From NCBI GenBank assembly GCA_947176675.1, contig CAMWRN010000046.1, positions 1 through 12,458 on the forward strand: DNA of 12,458 bases. The letters run 5' to 3'. The position numbers were made by a program, and so were the translations under genes. Of the stretch, positions 5,802 to 12,458 are shown piece after piece. The stretch comes from an uncultured Clostridia bacterium (lineage in GTDB: Bacteria; Bacillota; Clostridia; Oscillospirales; Ruminococcaceae). Each line of letters opens with the position of its first letter. Position 1 is the first letter of the stretch. Under the pieces are notes generated by a model that worked only from the letters and a program-made list of their open reading frames with translations, ran no database searches and was not told the DNA's origin.

Positions 5802-7298
5802 CTATCCCCCGAATGCAATTTCTTTAAGTTCCGCATTTTCCCCGATAAATTTCAGGAACAGCGGGTATGCTCCGTTCCCCATATCGAGAACAGCGGAAAA
5901 TTCTCTCCACTCCTCCGACGGAGAAACTTTTACAACTGCTTTCGGCTCGCCGCCAAATTTGTCAGAGATCTCAAAGCTTCCGCCCTTTTCAGAGCGTACC
6001 GTTACCGTGAAATTCACCGCACCCTTAAAGTCAAAATATTTATAGCCGATAACCGTACCGCCCTCTATCTCGCCGATAAAACGTTCCCTGCCGCAATTGG
6101 GATCGTCCCTATGGGTGCAGTTGGGAAAGCTGTGGGTATAAATTTTATTCGAGCCGTGGGGCATATGTCCGTTTGTAATGTTGCAGGCGATAACCGCGGG
6201 ATATCTTCCCTCCGCTTTAAGTGCGCCATCGTTCAGTCCGCAGGAGGTTATCTCAACCTGCTCAATGCTTCCGTCGTCGGCAATGGTTATCTTCTCTGCA
6301 CACGCTTGTCTGCTGTAGTCGGACTTGTGAGTCAGCCTGTGGTAAAAAACGTACCACTGCCCGCCGATATTCTCAATGCTGCCGTGAGTAGTACCCGTCA
6401 TATTGAGCCTGTCCTCGTCCTTTCTGCCGTTCAAACCCACATCTCCGTTGGACACAATAGTGCCGCCGAAGCGGAAGTTCCTGTCGGGAAGATCGCTTAC
6501 CGCATAGCAAAGCTCGTGATTTTTCTGCGACGAGTATATAAAATAGTATTTCTCCCCAACCTTTCTTATGGAACTTGCCTCAAAAAACGGGTGGAACTCA
6601 AAGTCAGTACCCTTTACCTTGTAGGGGATAATATGCCGCGGCTCGTCTTTGACAGTGAGCATATCGTCCTCGAGAGTCAAGGCGACCGCTCCCATAACAC
6701 TGTCGCTTTTTGAATATTCGAGAATTTCCTCACGGCTTTTACCGAACATATTCATTTCAGCCGCGATCAGCTCCTCGTCGGGAAAATCCTCCCGCTCCTC
6801 AAAATCGTACTGCGTACCGTAATAGACTCTGACAACGCCGTTATCATTGATAACTCCCGGATCGAAGCATACGTATTTTTTCATGGGAGAACCGTCTTTG
6901 TTCCTGACGAAGCCCAGATACTCATACTGCCCCGCAGGAGAATCACACACGGCAACGCTTATCGGTCCAAAGTATCCGCCAACGCCGTCCTTACCAGACA
7001 TACAGTAATATAAATAGTATCTGCCGTCGTTCCCGCGTACAACGTCGGGAGCGTACATGAAATTCCTTTCGGAATAACCCGGGTCCTGCTCCGCGCGGTA
7101 GATGACTCCCTCCCGCCGCCAATCGGACAGGTCGTCCACGGGCGCGGAGTACACTGTATAGTCCAGCATACAAAAGGTTTCACCGCCCTCCTTGTCGTGA
7201 GAGCCGTAAAGATATACCCTGTCTCCGAAAACGTGGGGTTCGCCGTCGGGGATACATTCGCCTATGGGCAGGAACGGGTTAAAGACCTGTTTTTTCAT
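5802..7298 (-). CDS. Glycoside hydrolase family 43 (arabinofuranosidase/xylosidase type), cytoplasmic
   Basis: The 498-residue protein is a five-bladed beta-propeller glycosidase in its first ~340 residues, followed by a beta-rich C-terminal region resembling a carbohydrate-binding module (about 350-498). The expected inverting triad is visible: D18 in IPDGEPHVFGD as general base, D146 in CFDPGVI as the pKa-tuning acid, and E240 in FFEASSIRKV as general acid. H305 and H320 lie at later propeller positions. There is no signal peptide, so it should act on short imported arabino- or xylo-oligosaccharides rather than on polymer. The start has an AAAGGA ribosome site about 9 bases upstream. It follows the FGGY kinase gene by 39 bases and precedes the HD gene by 8. 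Exact linkage specificity cannot be called. Confidence 0.88.
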   Translation of the reverse strand: MKKQVFNPFLPIGECIPDGEPHVFGDRVYLYGSHDKEGGETFCMLDYTVYSAPVDDLSDWRREGVIYRAEQDPGYSERNFMYAPDVVRGNDGRYYLYYCMSGKDGVGGYFGPISVAVCDSPAGQYEYLGFVRNKDGSPMKKYVCFDPGVINDNGVVRVYYGTQYDFEEREDFPDEELIAAEMNMFGKSREEILEYSKSDSVMGAVALTLEDDMLTVKDEPRHIIPYKVKGTDFEFHPFFEASSIRKVGEKYYFIYSSQKNHELCYAVSDLPDRNFRFGGTIVSNGDVGLNGRKDEDRLNMTGTTHGSIENIGGQWYVFYHRLTHKSDYSRQACAEKITIADDGSIEQVEITSCGLNDGALKAEGRYPAVIACNITNGHMPHGSNKIYTHSFPNCTHRDDPNCGRERFIGEIEGGTVIGYKYFDFKGAVNFTVTVRSEKGGSFEISDKFGGEPKAVVKVSPSEEWREFSAVLDMGNGAYPLFLKFIGENAELKEIAFGG

Positions 7299-7337
7299 TC
7301 AGAACATTCCTTTCATTACTTTATATTTTCAACTGCA

Positions 7338-8915
7338 TTATTTCACAGCTCCCGCTGCTTTTTCCGCGGCAAGACCGTCAATATATCTTTCCATGAATTT
7401 TTCAAATCCTGACGTTCCATCGGAAGACGGTTTCAGAACGTCTTTCCTCATTTCCGCAAAAACTTCGCTTTCAAGGAAATCCGCAAGAGACTTTCCTGCT
7501 CCGCAAACCGCAAACGCCGCCAGCAAAGCCATTCCCCATGCGCCGCCCTCGCCTGCGGTCTCCATGACCGCGACGGGAGTTTTAAGAGCGTCCGCATAAA
7601 CCTGCTGCGCCGCACCCTTGACCTTAAAAAGCCCTCCGTGACCCGTGAACTGCTCTGCGGAGACCTTTTCCTTTTCAAAGAGAATATCCATTCCATATTT
7701 AAGCGCGGCGGCAGACGAATAAAGCTGCGCTCTGAAAAAGTCCGCAAGAGTCATTTTGCTGTCGGGTGTGCGGAAATACAGAGGTCTGCCGTTTTCCACT
7801 CCGATAACAGGTTCGCCCGAAAGGCAGTTATAGGCTGTTATACCTCCGCAGTCGGGACTGCCTTTCATTGCGTTCCTATAGAGCGTTTCGTACAGCTCAG
7901 TCTTGGACAGTTGCTTGCCGATCATTTCCGCAAATTCCCCGAACATTCCCACCCATGCGTCCAGCTCGGAGCAGCAGTTGTTGCAGTGTACCATTGCCAC
8001 GGGACTTCCGTCTGGAGTCGTGACCATGTCTATCTCGGGATAAACTCCCGAAAGATTTTTTTCAAGCACAAGCATTGAAAACACCGACGTTCCCGCCGAA
8101 ACGTTTCCCGTTCCGACGCGTACCGCGTTCGCCGCCGTCATGCCTGTGCCCGCGTCTCCCTCCGGAGGACAGAGGGGTATCCCCGCTTTCAGTTTTCCAG
8201 TGGGGTCAAGGAATTTCGCTCCGTTTTCGGTTAGTATTCCGCAGTTCTCTCCTGCCGTCATCACCTTCGGGAAAACATCTTTTATATCCCGGGCGAAGCC
8301 TTTTTCGGCAAGCTTATCGCTGTATTTTTTCATCATTTCCGCATCGTAGTCATTTCCGCTTATGGGAAAAATTCCCGACGCGTCGCCTATTCCCACAGAG
8401 CGTACTCCTGTCAGCAGATAGTGAACATATCCCGCCAATGTGGTGACATGAGCTATCTCGGACACATGAGATTCCCCGTCCAGAACCGCCTGATAAAGGT
8501 GAGAAGCCGTCCACCTAAGGGGCATATTGAAATGCAGCAGATCGGTAAGCTCCGAAGCAGCTTTTTCAGTATTGGTGTTGCGCCAAGTCCTGAACGGAAC
8601 AAGAAGCCTGTCCTCAGAGTCAAAAGCGAGATAGCCATGCATCATTGCGGAAACTCCCATTGCTCCCACGGTCTCTAAAGGAACTCCGTAACGGCTCTCA
8701 ACGTCCCGCGAAAGGGAAGCGAAGCAGCTTTGAACGCCACTGCGGATATCCTCCTCGGAATAAGTCCACAAGCCGTTTTCAAAACGGTTTTCCCAGTCGT
8801 GCGCACCCTGCGCTATTGGGGAAAGATCCTCTCCTATAAGGCAGGCTTTGATACGGGTCGAGCCGAATTCGATACCTAAAAATGTTTTGCTGAAATCGAT
8901 CTGCAAATGCGACAT
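7338..8915 (-). CDS. FGGY-family carbohydrate kinase (ribulokinase/xylulokinase-like)
   Basis: The 525-residue cytoplasmic enzyme transfers phosphate from ATP to a sugar or ketose. The N-terminal phosphate-binding loop is GIEFGSTRIKACLI (14-27). The region CPPEGDAGTGMT (249-260) contains the probable catalytic base D254, and GTGNVSAGTS (268-277) forms the adenosine/phosphate strand. The second-lobe signature GHGGLFKVKGAAQQVYADAL spans 425-444, and GEGGAWGMA (455-463) closes the nucleotide site. Length fits the family (about 490-560). The ATG has an excellent GGGAGGAA site eight bases upstream. With the GH43 gene next, a pentose-derived ketose (ribulose or xylulose) is the most likely substrate; no isomerase or epimerase gene is in the window to settle it. 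Confidence 0.88.
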   Translation of the reverse strand: MSHLQIDFSKTFLGIEFGSTRIKACLIGEDLSPIAQGAHDWENRFENGLWTYSEEDIRSGVQSCFASLSRDVESRYGVPLETVGAMGVSAMMHGYLAFDSEDRLLVPFRTWRNTNTEKAASELTDLLHFNMPLRWTASHLYQAVLDGESHVSEIAHVTTLAGYVHYLLTGVRSVGIGDASGIFPISGNDYDAEMMKKYSDKLAEKGFARDIKDVFPKVMTAGENCGILTENGAKFLDPTGKLKAGIPLCPPEGDAGTGMTAANAVRVGTGNVSAGTSVFSMLVLEKNLSGVYPEIDMVTTPDGSPVAMVHCNNCCSELDAWVGMFGEFAEMIGKQLSKTELYETLYRNAMKGSPDCGGITAYNCLSGEPVIGVENGRPLYFRTPDSKMTLADFFRAQLYSSAAALKYGMDILFEKEKVSAEQFTGHGGLFKVKGAAQQVYADALKTPVAVMETAGEGGAWGMALLAAFAVCGAGKSLADFLESEVFAEMRKDVLKPSSDGTSGFEKFMERYIDGLAAEKAAGAVK

Positions 8916-8939
8916 AAAAAATTCCTCCCGTTATATTTA

Positions 8940-9118
8940 TCAGAACGGCACAAACAGCAGCGCAATGCCGCCGATCACCATACTTATATTGTTTGCGGCA
9001 AATGTCCATAAAAGCGTCCGGCCCGCCTTTTTTCCTTGAAATTTAAAGGCAGTACTATCATCTCAAAAAGGAAAACAAGCAGCAGTAAAACCATTGTAAA
9101 TGTCAAGAACCTTTTCAC
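8940..9118 (-). pseudogene. Small two-TM membrane protein gene with a one-base frameshift
   Basis: Reading from a GTG at 9118-9116, with AGAAGGGA just upstream, gives a basic N-terminus and a hydrophobic helix (about residues 4-26, MVLLLLVFLFEM). The frame then loses hydrophobicity and stops near 8984. If one extra A is assumed in the A6 run (T6 at 9028-9033 on the plus strand), the frame continues as KKAGRTLLWTFAANNISMVI and GGIALLFVPF to a TGA at 8942-8940. That would be a 59-residue protein with a second clear membrane helix, ending 24 bases before the kinase start. The arrangement fits a first gene of the operon. The break may be a true mutation, a sequencing error in a homopolymer, or slippage-dependent expression. 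Family unknown. Confidence 0.5.
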
Positions 9119-9143
9119 AGTATCCCTTCTTGTCCTATGAAAG

Positions 9144-9172
9144 ATTATAGCATATATTCCCGCATATTTCAA
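9144..9172 (-). promoter_or_regulatory. Sigma-A promoter of the sugar-catabolic operon
   Basis: On the minus strand TTGAAA (9172-9167) is followed after exactly 17 bp by TATAAT (9149-9144), preceded by a TGC extended -10. The predicted start is near 9137, leaving about 20 bases before the GTG of the small membrane gene. I found no clear catabolite-repression (cre) site beside it. Confidence 0.85.
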
Positions 9173-9221
9173 ATCTTTTTTGCCTGTTTTTCACGAATAT
9201 TTCACCCCCGCGGCGTATCGG

Positions 9222-9238
9222 TTAACATTGGCTTAACA
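9222..9238 (+). promoter_or_regulatory. Candidate PhoP box upstream of the VTC-DUF4956-CotH operon
   Basis: Two exact TTAACA hexamers (9222-9227 and 9233-9238) lie 11 bp apart start to start, with 5-bp spacers. Bacillus-type PhoP, the phosphate-starvation response regulator, binds TTAACA-like repeats with this period on one DNA face. A weak -35/-10 pair (TTGGCT at 9228-9233, 17 bp, CATTAT at 9251-9256) overlaps, as expected for an activator-dependent promoter. The first gene encodes a polyphosphate-type enzyme, which fits phosphate control. Only two of the usual three to four repeats are exact. Confidence 0.5.
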
Positions 9239-9288
9239 TTGAGACTGTATCATTATCACATACCAAAAAGGAAGTGATAAGTGCAAAC

Positions 9289-9978
9289 ATGGAAAAATAC
9301 AGACACGAATACAAGCATTACATAAGTATTCCCGATTTTATCACGCTGTCGGGGAAGATAAGCTTTGTCGTTTCGCCCGACGGGCATATGAAGAACGGCT
9401 CCTATTTTGTGCGAAGTCTTTATTTTGACGACCCGCAGGACAAGGCGCTGCGTGAAAAGCTTGACGGTAACTGTGACCGCGAAAAGTTCAGGATACGCTT
9501 TTACGACATGAACGACGGGTTTATCCGTCTGGAAAAGAAAAGCAAGCGGTCCGGACTGTGCATGAAGCGTTCCGCTCCGCTGACACGTAAAATGGTGGAC
9601 AGACTTCTGGTCGGAGACTATGCTTTTCTTGCCGAGGAAAACGATCCGCTGCTCACGGAGCTTTACGCCAAAATGTCGGGAGGACTTCTCCGTCCGAAGC
9701 TGACGGTTGATTACGAAAGGAAAGCCTATGTTTTTCCTGCGGGAAACGTGCGTGTCACGTTTGACTATAATATACGTTCTGACGAAAACATTGCCGCACT
9801 TTTTGACCCTGCGCCTGCGGCATTTAACGTTCCGTCAGCTTGCTCCGCGGTTATAATGGAGATAAAGTACGATGAATTTCTGCCGCAGTTTATTGCGGAT
9901 ATTTTGCAGCTTGACGGCAGACAGACAGGAGCATTTTCCAAATACGCGGCAGGGAGGTTTTCCTGCGGAACATTGTAA
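9289..9978 (+). CDS. VTC-domain polyphosphate polymerase-like protein
   Basis: The 229-residue protein has the VTC catalytic-domain pattern known from the yeast vacuolar transporter chaperone. Basic and acidic tunnel residues appear in order: EYKHYI (7-12), RSLYFD (42-47), EKFRIRFYD (65-73), LEKKSKR (81-87), MKRSAPL (92-98), PKLTVDYERKAY (136-147), VRVTFDYNIRS (154-164) and MEIKYDEFLPQF (190-201). In the family these bind a phosphate chain in a beta-barrel tunnel and build polyphosphate from ATP. There is no TM segment or SPX domain, so it is cytosolic and probably works with the membrane protein encoded next. I chose the ATG at 9289 with an extended AAAAAGGAAGTGAT ribosome site (9265-9278); a GTG at 9274 is inside that site. 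It is the first gene behind the candidate PhoP box. Confidence 0.87.
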   Translation: MEKYRHEYKHYISIPDFITLSGKISFVVSPDGHMKNGSYFVRSLYFDDPQDKALREKLDGNCDREKFRIRFYDMNDGFIRLEKKSKRSGLCMKRSAPLTRKMVDRLLVGDYAFLAEENDPLLTELYAKMSGGLLRPKLTVDYERKAYVFPAGNVRVTFDYNIRSDENIAALFDPAPAAFNVPSACSAVIMEIKYDEFLPQFIADILQLDGRQTGAFSKYAAGRFSCGTL

Positions 9979-10055
9979 TATGAACTTGCATATGCCGAAT
10001 AATAACAGTCGATTTCAAAATGCAGTCAAAAAATAAATTTTTGGAGGAACAAATC

Positions 10056-10730
10056 ATGACCACCTTTAACGATATCTTCAAATCAAGCTTCCTTGAAAAG
10101 GTAAGCAGCTTTTCTATCCTCGATGTTATCATCGCAATGGTTGTTGCTTTTGCTTTGGGACTTTTTATTTACGTTGTCTATAAAAAAACCTTCCGAGGCG
10201 TAATGTACAGCAGCTCGTTCGGTGTCGCACTCATGGCTATGACGCTTATCACCACTCTGATAATCCTTGCGGTAACGTCCAACGTTATCCTTTCTCTCGG
10301 TATGGTTGGTGCGCTGTCTATCGTACGTTTCAGGACAGCCGTTAAAGAGCCTCTCGATATCGCGTTCCTTTTCTGGGCGATATCTGCGGGAATAGTTACG
10401 GGCGCGGGACTTATCCCTCTTGCCGTAGTCGGTTCGATACTCATAGGAGCAGTGCTGCTTGTTTTCGTAAACAAAAAGACCTCTGACACACCCTACATTG
10501 CGGTGATAAGCTGCACCGACGAAAACGCCGAAAATCGCGTCTGGGAAATACTTAAAGCCAATACCGCAAAGCAGCTTCTCAAATCGAAAACCGTTACGGC
10601 GGAGGGTATGGAGCTTACCGTTGAGATAAAGCTGAAAGACAGCTCTGCAAATGTGTGCAATCTTCTTTCCGACGCGGAGGGAATAAAAAAATGCGTGCTT
10701 GTCAGCTATAACGGCGAGTATATGTCCTGA
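10056..10730 (+). CDS. DUF4956 multi-spanning membrane protein
   Basis: The 224-residue protein has a hydrophobic N-terminal half with helices at about 20-42, 53-76, 78-92 and 101-137, and a soluble C-terminal domain (about 143-224) that probably faces the cytosol. The conserved segment MVGALSIVRFRTAVKEPLDI (83-102) between helices resembles the charged Arg-rich motif of MgtC-like membrane proteins and is the hallmark of DUF4956; its function is unknown. The ATG at 10056 has GGAGG eight bases upstream. A longer open frame from 10020 would run through that ribosome site and is rejected. It lies 77 bases after the VTC gene and 20 before the CotH gene. A partner, anchor or conduit role for the VTC product is inference from this order. 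Confidence 0.85.
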   Translation: MTTFNDIFKSSFLEKVSSFSILDVIIAMVVAFALGLFIYVVYKKTFRGVMYSSSFGVALMAMTLITTLIILAVTSNVILSLGMVGALSIVRFRTAVKEPLDIAFLFWAISAGIVTGAGLIPLAVVGSILIGAVLLVFVNKKTSDTPYIAVISCTDENAENRVWEILKANTAKQLLKSKTVTAEGMELTVEIKLKDSSANVCNLLSDAEGIKKCVLVSYNGEYMS

Positions 10731-10750
10731 CAGGCAAAGGAGGATTTGTT

Positions 10751-12458
10751 TTGATCGACAGCAAACGCATTAAGCTTTTGGCAGTGTTTTCCATTGCGGC
10801 GGCTGTGGTGATCTGTCTGATTCTGATGATAATTGCCCAAAGTCCTGCGGCGGAGACTTTTTCCGTTTCCTCCGAACCGCTCTACGCGGAGAAAATTTTC
10901 GGCGCGGACATTATCACTATCGACATCGCAGCCGACGAATCCGAATGGCAGCAGATGCTTGACAATGCCATGAGCGAGCAGTATATTATGGTCGACGTGG
11001 CGGTGAACGGCACAAAATTTTCAAACGTGGGGATACGTCCCAAGGGCAACAACAGTCTACAGCAGGTAGCCTCTTCGGACAGCGACCGCTACAGCTTTAA
11101 GATAAAATTCGACGAATACGCGGACGGTCAGACCTGCTTCGGTCTGGATATGCTTGTCCTCAACGATATGCTTGGCGACGCAACCTATATGAAAGAGTAC
11201 ACCACCTTTGATATGATGAAAGAAATGAGCGTTGCGACTCCCTATTTCGGTTATGCCATGATAACCCTCAACGGCGAGGACTGGGGTCTTTACTTCGCTC
11301 TGGAAGCCTACAACGACAGCTACAAGCAGCGCATTTCAGGCGACGAAAGCGGAAACCTTTATAACGTAAAATCAGTTTCCGGAGGCGATTTTGCGCATGA
11401 TGAACACAATACCGATATGAAAGAGCCTACCGAACGGCAGGACGGCGAGTTCCACGAAAATACTGAAAAATCCCAAACCCGCAGCTTCGGCAAAGGCGGC
11501 ATGGGAGGAGGCATGGGCGCGTCCTCAAGCGGAGGAAGTCTTGTCTATACGGACGATGAGAGCTCCTCCTACTCGGCGATTTTCGGCAACGCAGTGGGAA
11601 ACGGCAGCGATGAGGAGGACTTCCAAAAAGTCATTGCCGTGCTGAAAGCTCTGAACGATGGCGAAAATATTGAAGAATATTTTGATGTGGACGAGATCCT
11701 GCGGTATCTTGCCGTCCACACGGTTGTGGTAAATCTTGACAGTTATTCCTCGGGAATGGCGCAGAATTACTATATTTACGAATATGACGGTTTGGTGCAA
11801 ATCCTGCCATGGGACTACAATTACGCCTGGGGAGCTTTCCAGAGCGGCAGCTCGTCGGCAGTCGTGAACTTCCCCATAGATACTCCAGTGAGCGGCGTGG
11901 AGATGTCCGAAAGACCGCTTATTGCAAAGCTTTTTGAAAACGAAGAATACTTTGAACGCTATCACCAATATCTTTCCGAACTTATGGAAAAATATTTTAA
12001 TAATGGAAACTTTGAGAAAAAAATTGACGAGCTTAACTCTCTTATCGGAAATTATGTTCAGAAAGACCCCACCGCTTTTTTCACCTATGAAGAATACTGC
12101 ACCGCTCTTGCCGCATTTAAAAATATCGGAAATTTAAGAGCAGAAAGTATTTCGGGACAGCTTGACGGAACCGTTCCCTCAACCACCGAGGAACAGCGAA
12201 CTGCTCCCGACAAGCTTATCGACGCGTCTTCGGTCAGGCTTTCGGAGCTTGGTTCGGGCGGATTCGGAGGCGGAGACCGAAATTTCGGTGACTTCGGAAG
12301 CTTCGGCGGATTCGGAAACAGAAACGGGAATGGAAACGGCGTAAGCGACAACGAAAGAAAAGATTTTCCCGAACCGAACGATGGAAATTTCCCTGACGAT
12401 TTAGGAAACAACGAAACCGCTCCTCCCGAAATGCCGGAGCGCACAGAACCCGACGGGC
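10751..12458 (+). CDS. cotH: CotH-like atypical protein kinase, membrane-anchored, partial at the 3' end
   Basis: A TTG start at 10751 follows AAAGGAGGA (10736-10744) by six bases; no ATG occurs before residue 26, so TTG is the likely start. The 569 visible residues have a basic N-terminus (K5, R6, K8) and one TM segment (9-29), placing the rest outside the membrane. The CotH fold follows: RPKGNNS (96-102) in the nucleotide-binding N-lobe, FGLDMLVLNDMLGDATYMKE (130-149), and LPWDYNYAWG (352-361), where CotH kinases have their metal-binding Asp motif. Known CotH proteins phosphorylate spore coat proteins. An insert at about 206-285 is acidic, then Gly/Met/Ser-rich. A Phe-Gly repeat stretch (500-530) and a Pro/Glu/Asn-rich tail follow the kinase core. 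The stop lies beyond the window. It is the third gene of the VTC operon. Confidence 0.87.
   Translation, partial: MIDSKRIKLLAVFSIAAAVVICLILMIIAQSPAAETFSVSSEPLYAEKIFGADIITIDIAADESEWQQMLDNAMSEQYIMVDVAVNGTKFSNVGIRPKGNNSLQQVASSDSDRYSFKIKFDEYADGQTCFGLDMLVLNDMLGDATYMKEYTTFDMMKEMSVATPYFGYAMITLNGEDWGLYFALEAYNDSYKQRISGDESGNLYNVKSVSGGDFAHDEHNTDMKEPTERQDGEFHENTEKSQTRSFGKGGMGGGMGASSSGGSLVYTDDESSSYSAIFGNAVGNGSDEEDFQKVIAVLKALNDGENIEEYFDVDEILRYLAVHTVVVNLDSYSSGMAQNYYIYEYDGLVQILPWDYNYAWGAFQSGSSSAVVNFPIDTPVSGVEMSERPLIAKLFENEEYFERYHQYLSELMEKYFNNGNFEKKIDELNSLIGNYVQKDPTAFFTYEEYCTALAAFKNIGNLRAESISGQLDGTVPSTTEEQRTAPDKLIDASSVRLSELGSGGFGGGDRNFGDFGSFGGFGNRNGNGNGVSDNERKDFPEPNDGNFPDDLGNNETAPPEMPERTEPDG

Noticed and set aside
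7638..8446. Long plus-strand open frames opposite the FGGY kinase
   Set aside because: They lie entirely antisense to a clear kinase domain and show no recognisable protein features.
9173..9288. Riboswitch or leader RNA before the VTC gene
   Set aside because: I could not find a conserved aptamer core or a terminator/antiterminator pair; the repeats are better explained as protein-binding DNA sites.
11525..12444. Minus-strand open frames opposite cotH, including a Pro/Phe/Ser-rich one
   Set aside because: Their composition is the reverse complement of the Gly/Phe-rich cotH coding repeats; no ribosome site or family match.

Overview
The window looks like chromosomal DNA from an anaerobic, spore-forming Firmicute, most likely a Clostridia member of the Ruminococcus/Oscillospiraceae type. 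Pointers are a reverse-type rubrerythrin (oxygen defence of anaerobes), an uninterrupted sigma-K gene, a cytoplasmic GH43 enzyme paired with a sugar kinase, strong AGGAGG-type ribosome binding sites, consensus TTGACA/TATAAT promoters, and a VTC / DUF4956 / CotH gene row. The taxon is inferred from gene content, not measured. I see no tRNA, rRNA, CRISPR array, insertion sequence or phage gene.

Layout. (1) 1-539, plus strand: the 3' end of a BioY-type biotin transporter gene overlaps a DUF1284 gene and ends at a bidirectional terminator. (2) 602-3674, minus strand: a reverse rubrerythrin with two strong promoters of its own lies downstream of a ClpC-type AAA+ unfoldase. (3) 3675-4316: a hairpin-rich spacer that contains one 49-residue Cys/Asn-rich membrane mini-protein on the plus strand. 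(4) 4317-5078, minus: sigma-K with an apparently retained pro-sequence, bracketed by terminators. (5) 5221-9172, minus: one operon transcribed from an excellent promoter at 9144-9172. It holds a small two-TM protein broken by a one-base frameshift, an FGGY sugar kinase, a GH43 glycosidase and an HD-domain phosphohydrolase. (6) 9222-12458, plus: an operon divergent from (5), preceded by two TTAACA repeats 11 bp apart (a PhoP-box arrangement). It encodes a VTC-domain polyphosphate polymerase-like protein, a DUF4956 membrane protein and a membrane-anchored CotH-like kinase that runs off the window.

How they work together. Region 5 fits intracellular breakdown of imported arabino- or xylo-oligosaccharides: GH43 releases a pentose and the FGGY kinase phosphorylates the sugar or its ketose. 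Region 6 is the most interesting part. A polyphosphate-type catalytic domain facing the cytosol, a multi-spanning membrane protein and an outward-facing atypical kinase sit in one operon behind a candidate phosphate-starvation operator. This suggests a phosphate-linked, envelope- or spore-directed phosphorylation or polymer system whose function, as far as I know, is undescribed. Regions 2-4 are stress and sporulation housekeeping. Their notable points are the frameshifted mini-gene in region 5, the Cys/Asn-rich mini-protein, and a ClpC without neighbouring ctsR/mcsA/mcsB genes and with a degenerate middle domain.
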